64,000 nt of DNA from Actinomadura oligospora ATCC 43269 (lineage in GTDB: Bacteria > Actinomycetota > Actinomycetes > Streptosporangiales > Streptosporangiaceae): contig NZ_JADG01000018.1 of assembly GCF_000518265.1 (NCBI RefSeq), positions 1-64,000 of the forward strand, given 5' to 3'. Every line of letters starts with the position of its first letter. Within the stretch, counting starts at the first letter, position 1. Positions 43,137-52,321 of this stretch are shown here, piece after piece. The notes below the pieces were generated by a model that saw only the letters and a list, made by a program, of their open reading frames with translations, had not been told where the DNA came from and searched no databases. Position numbers and translations under genes: made by a program.

Positions 43137-44771
43137 TTGCGCACCGCGCAACTCACCCTTCGTCATGTCACCAAGCGTTACTCCGACCGTGTCGTCCTGA
43201 GCGACGTCGAACTGACCGTGAAGCCCGGCGAGAAGGTCGGGGTCATCGGCGACAACGGAACCGGCAAGTCCACCCTGCTCAGGCTGCTGGCCGGGCGTGA
43301 GCACGCCGACAACGGCGAGCTCACCGTCGTCGCGGACGGCGGTGTCGGCTACTTGCCGCAGACGCTCGCTATGCCCGCGCACGCGACCGTCCAGGAGGCG
43401 ATCGACCTCGCGCTGGCCGATCTGCGCGCGATCGAGGCGCGGATGCGGGCCCTCGAAGAGCGGCTCGCAGGCGACCCGTCCCTGCTCGATCTGTACGGCG
43501 ACCTGCAGGAACGGTTCGAGGCACGCGGCGGGTACGACGCCGACGCGCGCGTGGACGTCGCTCTGCACGGCCTCGGCCTGCCCGGCCTCGACCGCTCGCG
43601 TCCACTCGGCACGCTGTCGGGCGGGGAGCGGTCGCGGCTCGCTCTCGCCGGTGTCCTCGCCGCCTCGCCCGAGCTGCTCCTGCTGGACGAGCCGACCAAC
43701 GACCTGGACGACCAGGCCGTCGCGTGGCTCGAAGACCACCTGCGCGCGCATCGCGGGACGGTCGTCGCGGTCACCCACGACCGGGTGTTCCTCGACCGGC
43801 TGACCACGACGGTCCTGGAGGTCGAGGCGGGCAAGGTCGTCCGGTACGGCAACGGCTACGCCGGCTACCTGGCCGCCAAGGCGGCGGAACGCGCCCGACG
43901 CCTGCGCGAGTACGAGGAGTGGAGGCACGAGATCGCGCGGAACCGCGGTCTCGTCGCCGCCAACGCGGCCCGCGTGAACGCGATCCCGCGCAAGGTGGAC
44001 AAGCCCGGGTTCGGCCACGGCGCGTTCCGTGGACGCGGGCGCGCGCACGGCGCGATGAGCCGCATCCGGATCTCCAAGGAGCGTGTCGAGCGGCTGACGG
44101 CGAACCCGGTCGCGCCGCCGCCCGACCCGCTGTCGTTCACTGCCGAGGTGAGGACGGCGGGCGACGACACCGTCGCCGCGCTGGACGGCGTCCGGGTCGG
44201 GGGACGTCTGGAGGCGTCCTCGTTGCGGATCGGGCCGGGTGAGCGGCTGCTGGTCACCGGGCCGAACGGCGCGGGCAAGTCCACGCTGCTCAAGGTCCTC
44301 GCCGGTGAGCTGGACCCGGACGAGGGCACGGTCGTCCGGCCGAAGCGGGTCGGGCATCTGCGGCAGGACGAGGTTCCGTGGCCGCCCGGGATGAGCGTGC
44401 TCCGCGCGTTCGCGCACCGGCGGCCCGGAGACCTGGACGAGCACGCTGACATCCTGCTGTCGCTCGGCCTGTTCGAGCCGTCCGACCTGGGACGGCGTGT
44501 CGGCGAGTTGTCCTACGGGCAGCGGCGGCGGATCGAGTTGGCCCGGCTCGTCTCCGATCCCGCCGACCTGCTGCTGCTCGACGAGCCGACGAACCACCTG
44601 TCCCCCGTCCTGGTGGAGGAACTGGAGGCCGCGCTCGGGGGATATGAGGGCGCGCTCGTCGTCGTCACGCACGACCGGCGGATGCGGTCGCGTTTCACCG
44701 GTTCACGGCTCGTCCTCGACCGGGGGCGGATCGTTCACCACATCGGCGCGGGAGCCTCCCCGCGCGCGTAG
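43137..44771 (+). CDS. ABC-F ATPase, antibiotic-resistance type
   Basis: The 544-residue soluble protein has two ABC domains and no membrane segments. Walker A is GDNGTGKST (about 39) and GPNGAGKST (about 374); signatures are LSGGERSRLAL and LSYGQRRRIEL; Walker B is LLLLDEPTNDLDD and LLLLDEPTNHLSP. The interdomain linker (about 240-330) is long and Arg-rich, as in ribosome-protection proteins TlrC, CarA and LmrC, which displace macrolides, lincosamides or related drugs. Start is TTG after GGGAG. The 5' leader carries a 7-codon peptide and an inverted repeat, suggesting drug-induced attenuation. Its end overlaps the convergent NTF2-like gene by 37 bp. Confidence 0.88.
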   Translation: MRTAQLTLRHVTKRYSDRVVLSDVELTVKPGEKVGVIGDNGTGKSTLLRLLAGREHADNGELTVVADGGVGYLPQTLAMPAHATVQEAIDLALADLRAIEARMRALEERLAGDPSLLDLYGDLQERFEARGGYDADARVDVALHGLGLPGLDRSRPLGTLSGGERSRLALAGVLAASPELLLLDEPTNDLDDQAVAWLEDHLRAHRGTVVAVTHDRVFLDRLTTTVLEVEAGKVVRYGNGYAGYLAAKAAERARRLREYEEWRHEIARNRGLVAANAARVNAIPRKVDKPGFGHGAFRGRGRAHGAMSRIRISKERVERLTANPVAPPPDPLSFTAEVRTAGDDTVAALDGVRVGGRLEASSLRIGPGERLLVTGPNGAGKSTLLKVLAGELDPDEGTVVRPKRVGHLRQDEVPWPPGMSVLRAFAHRRPGDLDEHADILLSLGLFEPSDLGRRVGELSYGQRRRIELARLVSDPADLLLLDEPTNHLSPVLVEELEAALGGYEGALVVVTHDRRMRSRFTGSRLVLDRGRIVHHIGAGASPRA

Positions 44772-45286
44772 TAGCCGGGGACCGGATCCCTGGAGGCGGC
44801 CCTGTCGAGGCGGCGTCTCATGCCGTCCGACAGGGTTCCCGCCTTCATCATCTCGACGAACACGGACGTGACGTTGCCGAGGTCGAACCAGTCACGCTGC
44901 CAGGACCAGCGCAGGTCCCCGGCGTAGCGGAACCAGCTGCCGCCGATCCCGGCGACCTCGTACGGCGTGCCGTCCGGACGCTTCGCGTCGGCGACCTGCC
45001 TCCAGAACCCGACGACCTCGCCGCGCCGCTCGTCCACGAGAATCGCCTGGTAGGGGTAGGTCCAGCCGTCGAGCCCGCCCATCTCGGCGCCGAGCGCGAC
45101 GTCGCGGATCTCCTCGCGTCCGACGGCCATGAAGTCCTGGCCGGGGCCGACGTTCCAGCCGTAGGTGGCGTCCTCGGTATAGAGGTCGGCGAGCGGACGC
45201 CAGTCCCCCGCCGCCTCGCAGCGCCGGTTGGCCTCCAGCCAGTGCTCGACCATCGCGTCCAGCTCGGTTCGGGAGAAAGCGGGCAT
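44735..45286 (-). CDS. NTF2/SnoaL-like protein
   Basis: The 183-residue protein has the cone-shaped NTF2-like fold pattern, with MVEHWLEANRRCEAAGDWRPLADLYTED-type start (given in part), a central Trp-rich beta segment, and DLRWSWQRDWFD. The family includes ketosteroid isomerase-like and polyketide cyclase-like enzymes; substrate unknown. Its ATG overlaps the ferredoxin stop codon (TGATG), placing it last in the CYP51 operon. M. tuberculosis also has an NTF2-like gene, Rv0760c, near its CYP51 cluster, though not adjacent. Confidence 0.8.
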   Translation of the reverse strand: MPAFSRTELDAMVEHWLEANRRCEAAGDWRPLADLYTEDATYGWNVGPGQDFMAVGREEIRDVALGAEMGGLDGWTYPYQAILVDERRGEVVGFWRQVADAKRPDGTPYEVAGIGGSWFRYAGDLRWSWQRDWFDLGNVTSVFVEMMKAGTLSDGMRRRLDRAASRDPVPGYYARGEAPAPMW

Positions 45287-45477
45287 CACGCCTCCATCCG
45301 TAGCGCCCGGGTCGGGCAGAACCGGACGGCCGCCGCGACCTCGTCGTGGTGCTCACTGCCCGGCTCGGGATCGAGAATGCGGACCTTGCCCTTCCTGGCC
45401 ACCTCGAAGACGTCCGGCGCTTCGAGCTCGCACATCGCGTGGCCCTGGCACAGGTCGAGGTCGACGTCGATCCTCAT
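45286..45477 (-). CDS. [3Fe-4S] ferredoxin of the CYP51 operon
   Basis: The 63-residue protein carries the pattern C-x5-C ... C-P (LCQGHAMC and FCPTRAL), typical of single [3Fe-4S] ferredoxins that donate electrons to actinobacterial P450s. The ATG overlaps the CYP51 stop (ATGA), so translation is coupled and CYP51 is its natural partner. It matches the position of Rv0763c in M. tuberculosis. Confidence 0.92.
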   Translation of the reverse strand: MRIDVDLDLCQGHAMCELEAPDVFEVARKGKVRILDPEPGSEHHDEVAAAVRFCPTRALRMEA

Positions 45478-46799
45478 CGCCGCCTCCGGTAGCGGACGGC
45501 GCAGGGGCGCGCGAGCTGGACGACCATCTTGGAGTGGTCGTTCCGGTACGTCCCGGGCGGCTGGGCGAGTTCGAACTCCCAGTCGCGGAGGAGGACGGAG
45601 AAGATCGCTTTGAGCTGGATCATCGCGAAGTTCGCGCCGACGCAGCGGTGCCGTCCCGCGCCGAACGGGACCCACGTCCAGCGGTTGAGCAGGTCTTCTT
45701 CCCTGGGCGTTGCGTAGCGGTCGGGAAGGAACGTGTCGGGGTCGGGGAAGTCCTCGGGGATGCGGTTGGAGATCGCCAGGGAGCAGCCGACCATCGTGCC
45801 CGGGGCGATCGTGTGGCCCTGGACCTCGAGTTCGCGTTGCGCGACCCGGAGGACGAGGATCAGCGGCGGGTGCAGGCGCAGGGCCTCCTTGACCGCCGCT
45901 TCGAGGCGCGGGATCGCGCGAAGCGCCTGGAAGCTGACGTCCCGCCCGTCGGCGTAGAGGTCGTCCAGCTCCCTGGTGACGTCCTGCAGGGCCTCCGGGT
46001 TGCGGAGCAGTTCGATCAGCGTCCAGGCGGCCGTGCCGGACGAGGTGTGGTGCCCGGCGAACATCATCGAGATGAACATGCCGGTGACCTGGTCGGCGCC
46101 GAACCTCGGCGTGCCGTCCGGCTCGCGGATCGACAGGAGGACGTCGAGCAGGTCGCGGTCCTCGCGCGGCGGATGCGGGTCCCGGCCGTCCATGATCTCC
46201 TGGACGAGCCGTACCAGCGCCGCGCGCGCCTCGTCCCGCCTGCGGAAGCTCTCGATCGGCGCGTACGGGTCGACGTAGGCGATCGCGTCGGTGCCGCGTT
46301 CGAGGTCGTGGTACAGCTCGGCGAACCGGCCGTCGAGCTGGTCGCGGAACCTCCGTCCGATCAGGCACGCGGACGAGGTGTAGATGGTCAGCTCGGCGAA
46401 CCAGTCGAGCAGGTCGATCTCGCCCTCGTCGCCCCACCCGGCGACCATCCGGGCGACCTCGTCCGCGATCGTCGCGGCGTGGCCCTTGAGGAAGGACCCC
46501 TTGAGCGCCTGGTTGTGCAGGGCCTCGCGGCGCTGTTCGGGCGTCGCGTCGAAGACGACGCCCTCGCCGAAGATCGGCGTCATGAACGGGTACGCCTCGG
46601 CCTGGTCGAGGTCCTCGTCGGGGGCGCGGAAGAAGAACTCGTTGGCCTCGGCGCCGGTGAGCTGCACGACGCGGCGTCCGCCGATCCGGAACTCGCCCAC
46701 GTCACCGCACTCGTCCCGGACGCGTCGCATGAGCGCGATCGGGTCGCGGCGGAGTTCTTCCAGGTGGTCGGGGCCTCCCGACACGATCGGGATCGTCAC
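45474..46799 (-). CDS. cyp51: Cytochrome P450 CYP51 (sterol 14-alpha-demethylase family)
   Basis: The 441-residue protein is very close in sequence to M. tuberculosis CYP51: HLEELRRDPIALMRRVRDEC, PFMTPIFGEGVVFDA, and the I-helix AGHHTSSGT with the CYP51 double His. It also has the ExxR motif KEALR, LNRWTWVPFGAGRHRCVGA with the haem-binding cysteine, and the YRNDHSKMVVQLA end. CYP51 removes the 14-alpha-methyl group of sterols. Bacteria of this type rarely make sterols, so the natural substrate is open. GTG start after GGAGGAG overlaps the stop of the SDR gene. Confidence 0.95.
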   Translation of the reverse strand: MTIPIVSGGPDHLEELRRDPIALMRRVRDECGDVGEFRIGGRRVVQLTGAEANEFFFRAPDEDLDQAEAYPFMTPIFGEGVVFDATPEQRREALHNQALKGSFLKGHAATIADEVARMVAGWGDEGEIDLLDWFAELTIYTSSACLIGRRFRDQLDGRFAELYHDLERGTDAIAYVDPYAPIESFRRRDEARAALVRLVQEIMDGRDPHPPREDRDLLDVLLSIREPDGTPRFGADQVTGMFISMMFAGHHTSSGTAAWTLIELLRNPEALQDVTRELDDLYADGRDVSFQALRAIPRLEAAVKEALRLHPPLILVLRVAQRELEVQGHTIAPGTMVGCSLAISNRIPEDFPDPDTFLPDRYATPREEDLLNRWTWVPFGAGRHRCVGANFAMIQLKAIFSVLLRDWEFELAQPPGTYRNDHSKMVVQLARPCAVRYRRRR

Positions 46800-47575
46800 T
46801 TCTCCTCCAGCGGGGCTTCCGGCTGGACCTCGATGAGCGAGAGATGCGCGCCGCGCGGTGTGGCGACGGCGGCCACCACAGCGGCGGCGACGTCGGACGG
46901 GCGCAGGAAGTAGGGGTGACGCGCGTGTCCCCATTTGACCCAGTCGTCCAGGACCTGGGCGGTCGTCTCCGGATCCCAGTTCATACCCATCCCTGTGGAC
47001 GTCGGGCCCGGCCGGACGAGACTCGCGCGCACGCCTGTGCCTTCGAGTTCCATCTGCATCTGGCGGGCCATGCCTTCGACGCCGTTCTTCGCCGCGATGT
47101 ACGCGCCCATGCGCGTTCGGGGTGAACGGACGACATCGGACGAGATGAACACCATGTCGCCGCGTCGGCGCGCGACCATTCCGGGGACGAACGCCGACAC
47201 CATCCGGTGGGCTCCCACGAGGTGCACCTGGAGTTGCGCGGCGAACTCGTCCGAGTCGATTTCGTGGAGTCTGTGCGCCTGGAGGTCGCCCGCGCCGGAG
47301 ACGACCACCTCGATCGCGCCCAGGTTCTCCGCCGCCGCCTGAGCGAACGCTTTGACAGAGTCGCCGTCGCCCACGTCCAGTTGGTGCGCGAACGCTTCGC
47401 CGCCGCCCGCGCGGATCGTCGCGGCCAACTCCTCGCATCTGTCCGCTCTGCGTGCACCGAGCGCCACGGGGTGCCCGGCCATCGCGAGCGCCGTCGCCGT
47501 GGCCGCTCCGATTCCGGACGAAGCGCCTGTGACGACTGCTGGGCGACGTGTCGGATGTGGTTCGAATCTGGGCAT
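46796..47575 (-). CDS. Short-chain dehydrogenase (Rv0765c-like)
   Basis: The 259-residue SDR has the cofactor motif TGASSGIG (about 16-23), a catalytic triad with Ser in FISSDVV, and Tyr/Lys in YIAAKNG. It could oxidise or reduce a hydroxyl/keto group produced by the P450s. It sits between the two P450 genes with overlapping (CYP51) or abutting (P450) ends, so it belongs to the same transcript. The order is as in M. tuberculosis Rv0764c-Rv0766c. Confidence 0.93.
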   Translation of the reverse strand: MPRFEPHPTRRPAVVTGASSGIGAATATALAMAGHPVALGARRADRCEELAATIRAGGGEAFAHQLDVGDGDSVKAFAQAAAENLGAIEVVVSGAGDLQAHRLHEIDSDEFAAQLQVHLVGAHRMVSAFVPGMVARRRGDMVFISSDVVRSPRTRMGAYIAAKNGVEGMARQMQMELEGTGVRASLVRPGPTSTGMGMNWDPETTAQVLDDWVKWGHARHPYFLRPSDVAAAVVAAVATPRGAHLSLIEVQPEAPLEEK

Positions 47576-48769
47576 CTACCTCGTCTCCCATCGGACGGGC
47601 AGGCTCGCGAACCCGCGCACGTTGATCGAGTGGACGCGGCGCGCGCTCGCCTCGTCCACCTCGAAGGACGTGACGCGTTGGACGAGTTCCGTGAGGCCGA
47701 TGCGCGCCTCCAGGCGGGCGAGGTTCGCGCCGAGGCAGAAGTGCCGTCCGCCGCCGAAGCTGACCAGCGGGGACGTGTCGCGGTCGAGGTCGTATTCGTC
47801 GGCGCGTTCGAAGGCGCGCGGGTCGCGGTTCGCCGATCCGACGAGGAGCAGCACGCGCTCCCCTGCCGGGACGGTCGTGCCGTGGAGCTCGACGTCCTTC
47901 GCGACCGTCCGGCCGATCATCTGCGAGGACGTGTCGTAGCGGAGCGTCTCTTCCACCCAGTCGTCCACGCGTCCGGGATCCTCGAACGGCTTGCGCAGCT
48001 GGCCGGGATTGCGGGAACCCCAGTACAGGGCGTTGGCGAGGAGTTTGGTCGTCGTCTCGTTCCCGGCGACGACCATGAGGAAGAGGAAGGAGAGGAGTTC
48101 CTTGTCGTCCAGGTGGTCGCCGTCGGTCTCGACGTCGAGGAGGGCCGAGGTCAGGTCGTCGCCGGGACGTTCGCGCTTCGCCGCGACGAGGTCCTGGTAG
48201 TAACCGACGAGTGTGAGCGCGGCCTCCATGCCCGCGGGCGGGACGTCGTGAACGCCGTCCTCGCGGTGGACGACCAGGTCCGCGAGCCGCCGCACCTCGT
48301 CCCGGTCGGCCTCGGGGACGCCGATCATCTGGGAGATCACGTCCATGGGGAGGCGTCCGGCGAAGTCGGCCACCCAGTCGCACTCGCCGCCGCCCAGGGC
48401 CTCGTCCAGATAACGCCTGGTCAGCGCCCTGATGTCGTCGCTCATCTGCTCCACGCGGCGCGGGGTGAAGCCCTTGGAGACCAGCGCGCGCATGCGCGTG
48501 TGCTTGGGTGGATCGAGGGCGAGGAAGGACATCGTCCGGTGCGCGAACGGGCCCCAGGCACTCGGCTCCAGCGAGACGCCGTTGCGGTTGGAGAACGTCG
48601 CGAAATCGCGGAACGCTTTGGCGACGTCCGCGTGCCTGGACAGCGCCCAGAAATCGAGCTCATCGTTGCGGTACAGCGGTTTCTCGTCCCGCAACCGCGC
48701 GTACAGGGGGTAGGGGTCTTCGTGAACGGCGTAGTCGTACGGGCTGTAGGAGGGGTCCACAGCCGCCAC
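47576..48769 (-). CDS. Cytochrome P450, CYP123-like
   Basis: The 397-residue P450 has LALDPPKHTRMRALVSKGFTP, the I-helix VVAGNETTTK, ExxR in VEETLRYD and the haem-binding FGGGRHFCLGANLAR. Length and motifs are normal for soluble class I P450s. Position next to the SDR, CYP51 and TetR genes corresponds to CYP123 (Rv0766c). The start lies 5 bp after the tetR stop, so the operon runs tetR, P450, SDR, CYP51, ferredoxin, NTF2-like. Substrate unknown. Confidence 0.93.
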   Translation of the reverse strand: MAAVDPSYSPYDYAVHEDPYPLYARLRDEKPLYRNDELDFWALSRHADVAKAFRDFATFSNRNGVSLEPSAWGPFAHRTMSFLALDPPKHTRMRALVSKGFTPRRVEQMSDDIRALTRRYLDEALGGGECDWVADFAGRLPMDVISQMIGVPEADRDEVRRLADLVVHREDGVHDVPPAGMEAALTLVGYYQDLVAAKRERPGDDLTSALLDVETDGDHLDDKELLSFLFLMVVAGNETTTKLLANALYWGSRNPGQLRKPFEDPGRVDDWVEETLRYDTSSQMIGRTVAKDVELHGTTVPAGERVLLLVGSANRDPRAFERADEYDLDRDTSPLVSFGGGRHFCLGANLARLEARIGLTELVQRVTSFEVDEASARRVHSINVRGFASLPVRWETR

Positions 48770-48774
48770 CTCGC

Positions 48775-49344
48775 TTAGGGGTCGGGCAGGATCAGCTCCG
48801 CCATCTCTTCCAGTCGGTCTGCCACGCGCGCGTACGAGGTGTAGCCCATCCCCGCGTGCACGAGCGCCCCCGAATAAGCCAGCTCCAACGCCCCCAGAAC
48901 CTTCTGGTCGTCCGACCCGAGCGCCTTCTGGAGCCGCCCCCGGATCGCGACCCCGATCTTCAGCCGCAGCTCGCGGACGTCCGGATCGGTGCCGAGCATC
49001 GCCGCCGTGCAGGCCGCGGCCAGCTCCGGCTCGTCCGAGACCAGCAGCGCGATCTCCCGCAGGACCTCGACGACCCGTCCGCGCCCCGGTGCCCCGTTCA
49101 CCTCGGGCAACGCGCTGAGCCGCCGCCAGAACACCTCGGTGACCAGGTGGTTCTTGGACGCGAAGTACGTGTAGGCCGTCGCCGGCGCCACCCCGGCCCG
49201 CCGCGCGACGTTCCGCACGGTCAGCCCGTCGAACCCGACCTCCCGCACCTCGTCCACCGCGGCCTCGGTCAGCCTGCGCACGGTCTCGGCCTGCCGCGAG
49301 GTCAACCGCCGCCGCGTGGACTCCGTCGCCATTTCCCTAGACAC
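48775..49344 (-). CDS. TetR-family regulator of the CYP51 locus
   Basis: The 189-residue protein has an N-terminal helix-turn-helix (about 10-58) with VRNVARRAGVAPATAYTYFASK and a helical ligand domain. GTG is chosen as start because it gives VSRE-MATES and sits at the same place inside the operator as the GTG of the divergent-half aldehyde dehydrogenase; the next ATG is 4 codons later. It is the likely orthologue of Rv0767c. It heads its own operon and should repress itself and the aldehyde dehydrogenase operon 10.4 kb away. Confidence 0.9.
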   Translation of the reverse strand: MSREMATESTRRRLTSRQAETVRRLTEAAVDEVREVGFDGLTVRNVARRAGVAPATAYTYFASKNHLVTEVFWRRLSALPEVNGAPGRGRVVEVLREIALLVSDEPELAAACTAAMLGTDPDVRELRLKIGVAIRGRLQKALGSDDQKVLGALELAYSGALVHAGMGYTSYARVADRLEEMAELILPDP

Positions 49345-49353
49345 ATGTCCAGA
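49336..49353. promoter_or_regulatory. TetR operator at the tetR start
   Basis: On the minus strand TCTGGACA-TG-TGTCTAGG is an inverted repeat with two mismatches from the perfect site at 59770-59787. The GTG start codon of tetR begins at position 10 of the site, so the transcript should be leaderless. Confidence 0.75.
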
Positions 49354-49475
49354 CACTAGTTCAGCGCTTCTGTGCCGTCCACCCTCATGCCGCGCATTAC
49401 CTGTCGGGTCATCGCCTTGCCGCACCCCAGCCGGAAAGATCAGTCACACACCCGCACAAGACCGGAGGAAACACC

Positions 49476-49823
49476 GTGACCGCTTACGTCATCGCCCGTC
49501 TGCAGGACGCAGCCCCGCACGCCGACATCGCCGAGTACATCGAGCGTCTTCCGTCGACGTTCGAGCCGCACGGCGGGCGCTACCTCGTCCACGTCGCCCA
49601 GCACCAGATCCTGGAGGGCGACTGGACGGGAAGCGTCGTGATGATCGGCTTCCCCGACGCCGCCGCCGCGCGCGCCTGGTGGGACTCCCCCGCCTACCGC
49701 GAGATCGCGCCGCTGCGCTCACGGCACATCGAAGGCGACATCATCCTGGTCGAAGGCGTCCCCGACGACTACGTCCCGACCGCCGCCGTGAAGGCCCTCC
49801 GCGAGGCCCTCGCCACCGACTGA
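49476..49823 (+). CDS. DUF1330 family protein (dimeric alpha/beta barrel)
   Basis: The 115-residue protein has the DUF1330 pattern, with FEPHGGRYLVHVAQHQILEGDW, VVMIGFPDAAAARAWWDSPAY and REIAPLRSRHIEGDIILVEG. The fold is that of ABM monooxygenase-like proteins; function unknown. Start is GTG after CGGAGGAAAC. It is a single-gene unit divergent from tetR, with 131 bp between the starts that include the TetR site. Confidence 0.9.
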   Translation: MTAYVIARLQDAAPHADIAEYIERLPSTFEPHGGRYLVHVAQHQILEGDWTGSVVMIGFPDAAAARAWWDSPAYREIAPLRSRHIEGDIILVEGVPDDYVPTAAVKALREALATD

Positions 49824-49937
49824 CCGAACACATGCTCCGGCGCATGCCCCGGTTCGTCGCGGTCAGGCGTCGACCAGCGCGTCGAACGCCGCGCGAAGCC
49901 CCTCCACCCCAATCATGTAGCGGATAGCGTACGGAGC

Positions 49938-51517
49938 GTGAAGTTCTTCAACGTCGCGGGTCCCTGCCGTCCCGGCCGCCACTACATGCTGCCGCCGGAG
50001 CCGCGCCTCCCCGAGGCCCGCGAGTTGATCGAGGAGGGTTTGTACTTCGTCCTCCACGCGCCTCGGCAGACGGGAAAGACCACGACGCTCGACGCCCTTG
50101 CCGACGACCTGACTGCCACGGGGCGGTTTCTGGCCGTTCGCTTCTCCTGCGAAGACGCAAGGGTCACCGGGAACGACTATGCGGCTGCCGAAGAACTGGT
50201 GTTGACGGCCATTCGCGAGGCGTGCGCCACACTGGACGTTCCGCCGGACTGTCTACCGCCCACGACTTGGCCGAAGGTGGCGCCCGGCTCGCGACTCCGC
50301 GTTGGTTTGAGCGCTTGGGCCCATCGTTCGCCTCTGCCGCTGGTTCTGTTCTTCGACGAGATCGACGGCTTGACCGGAGCGAGTCTGATCAGTGTCCTCA
50401 GTCAGCTTCGTAACGGCTACACGATGAAGGCCGCGTTCCCGCATTCGGTGGCACTCTGCGGACTCCGAGACGTCCGTGACTACAAGATGGCCTCAGGTGG
50501 AGACCCCGAAGGAATGCAGGGTACGAGCCCGTTCAACATCAAGGCCGCGTCGCTGCTGCTCAACGATTTCACCTTCGGCGAGGTCGCCGAGCTTTACGGA
50601 CAGCACACCAAGGAGACCGGGCAGAAGTTCGAGAACGCGGCCGTTCAGCGTGCCTTCGAGGTCAGCCAGGGGCAGCCCTGGTTGGTGAACGCGCTGGCCC
50701 GGCACATCACGCGTCACATGCGGGTGCCGGTGTCCGAGCCGATCACCGACGCCCACATGGACGAAGCCGTCGAACGGCTCATCCTTGAACGCGCCACCCA
50801 CCTGGACTCACTGGTCGACCGGCTCGTGGAGCCTCGAGTGCACCGGGTGATCGAGCCCATCCTGGCCGGAACGAACCTTCCCCTGGACGAGCGGTACGAC
50901 GACGACCTCTCCTTCGTCCGCGATCTCGGACTCGTGACCCGGGGGCGACCCGTCCAGATCGCCAACCCCATTTACCAGGAGGTCGTCGTCCGGGTGCTCT
51001 CACAGGCGGTGGAACGGTCGTCGACGCCGAGCCACGCGCCTTTCTCCTCCCGGACGGACGGCTCGACATTCCCCGGCTTCTCACGGAGTTCGTCGCGTTC
51101 TGGAAGGTCAACGGGGAGATCCTGGACAAGCGCGAGACCTACCACGAGTTCGCCTGCCAGCTGGTCTTCATGGCGTTCCTCCAGCGGGTGGTGAACGGCG
51201 GCGGCTTCATCGACCGCGAGTACGCCGTCGGACGCGACCGCGTGGACATCGCCGTCCGCAAGCCGCATCTGGATGAACACGGACATCGGGCCGTCCAACT
51301 CTCGGCGTTCGAACTCAAGGTCCGGACGGACAAGTCCGGCGACCAGGTCGCCAAGGGCCTCGTCCAGCTGGACGGCTACCTCGACGACCTCGGCCTCGAC
51401 ACCGGCACCCTCGTCGTCTTCGACCGCCGCACGATCGCACCGCCCATCGCCGACCGCACCGGAATCACCAACGCCCTATCCCCATCCGGCCGCCCGATCA
51501 CCCTCATCCACGCCTGA
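49938..51517 (+). pseudogene. AAA ATPase with PD-(D/E)XK nuclease domain, frameshifted
   Basis: The first frame gives an AAA-type ATPase: MLPPEPRLPEARELIEEG, Walker A APRQTGKTTTL (about 41), and Walker B LVLFFDEIDGL. It runs normally to about 51010 (RVLSQAVE). From about 51011 homology continues in the -1 frame (TVVDAEPRAF, then LPDGRLDI, EFVAFWKVNGEIL), ending in a nuclease-like domain with VDIAV and FELKV. The joined length, about 526 codons, is normal for the family. Such proteins are of unknown role, often in variable regions. One base appears missing near 51008-51014. No slippery sequence is present, so this is either a mutation or a sequencing error. Confidence 0.8.
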
Positions 51518-51570
51518 CCCGCACCGTCGGCGGCTCTCCGGAAGCAGCTCTCAGCGACGCCGCACGCCGG

Positions 51571-51762
51571 TCAGAGCATCATGCGCGGCGAGCCGCCCTC
51601 CATGCCTTCAGCTTCCATAAGCGCGTCGGCGAGGACTTCCGGGGATGACGCGCTGACGAGCAGAGCACCCGTCGCGCGCCAGACCGAGCGGTCGTCCACG
51701 AAGACGTCCCACTGCGGAAACACCTCGCGAAGAAGGTGCAGGAGCAGAACCCGGCCGGTCAC
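51571..51762 (-). CDS. Small protein coupled to an RsbW-like ATPase gene
   Basis: The 63-residue protein starts with GTG overlapping the stop of the upstream RsbW-like gene (GTGA), the best evidence that it is real. The sequence is MTGRVLLLHLLREVFPQWDV, then VWRATGALLVSASSPEVLADAL. It has a central WRATG-LL pattern and no cysteines or signal peptide. I do not recognise the family. Similar small genes sit beside anti-sigma-like ATPases in Streptomyces, and it may be a partner of that ATPase. Confidence 0.65.
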   Translation of the reverse strand: MTGRVLLLHLLREVFPQWDVFVDDRSVWRATGALLVSASSPEVLADALMEAEGMEGGSPRMML

Positions 51763-52175
51763 TCGACGTCCAGCACCGCGAAGACGACCTTGCCGCCGCC
51801 CCCGCGCGGACGGACGCCCCAGGCGAGCGTCATGAGCTCGACCATGGCCAGCCCGCGTCCGGTCGTCTCGTCCAGCGTGAGGGCCTGGACGACGGGCTGG
51901 TCATCGGAGCCGTCCTCCACCTCGATCACGGGACCGGCGTCCGAGAGCAGCACACGCGCGGTGATCGGGTCACCGGGGTCACAGGCGTGCTTGAGCGCGT
52001 TGGTGACGAGCTCCGAGACGACCGTCCGTGCGAGATAGACCAGGCCGGAAGCGTATTCGTGGGCGCTGAACCACTCCGCCACGAAATCCCGCACCTCCTT
52101 GATCGACTCCCCGCACGCCTCCACCACGATCTCGGCCACCGCCGCCGCCACGCACTGATCGTTTTCCCTGCTCAT
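51759..52175 (-). CDS. RsbW/HATPase_c-type ATP-binding protein
   Basis: The 138-residue protein has the GHKL ATP-binding pattern of serine-kinase anti-sigma-like factors: VSELVTNALKHA (N box) and TGRGLAMVELMTLAWGVRP (G boxes). In Streptomyces such ATPases occur in sets with an HTH-DUF5753 regulator and a DUF397 protein (AbaA/WhiJ type) that control development and antibiotic production. The ATG is preferred because GAGGGG lies 6 bases upstream. It is divergent from the HTH gene. Confidence 0.88.
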   Translation of the reverse strand: MSRENDQCVAAAVAEIVVEACGESIKEVRDFVAEWFSAHEYASGLVYLARTVVSELVTNALKHACDPGDPITARVLLSDAGPVIEVEDGSDDQPVVQALTLDETTGRGLAMVELMTLAWGVRPRGGGGKVVFAVLDVE

Positions 52176-52321
52176 GCACGCCCCTCGCATTTCCCTCACA
52201 CAGAGTTGCCGAATGTGTACTCATCCAGCCACGCGGCGGCGTAGCGTTCCGTGACAACAAGCGAGCACCAACAACTCACTCGCATCCGATAGCAACGGCG
52301 CTAACTGAACGGCGGTCAGGG

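Noticed and set aside
51000..51030. Programmed frameshift in the AAA/nuclease gene
   Set aside because: No slippery heptamer or downstream pseudoknot is apparent; a plain one-base deletion explains it.
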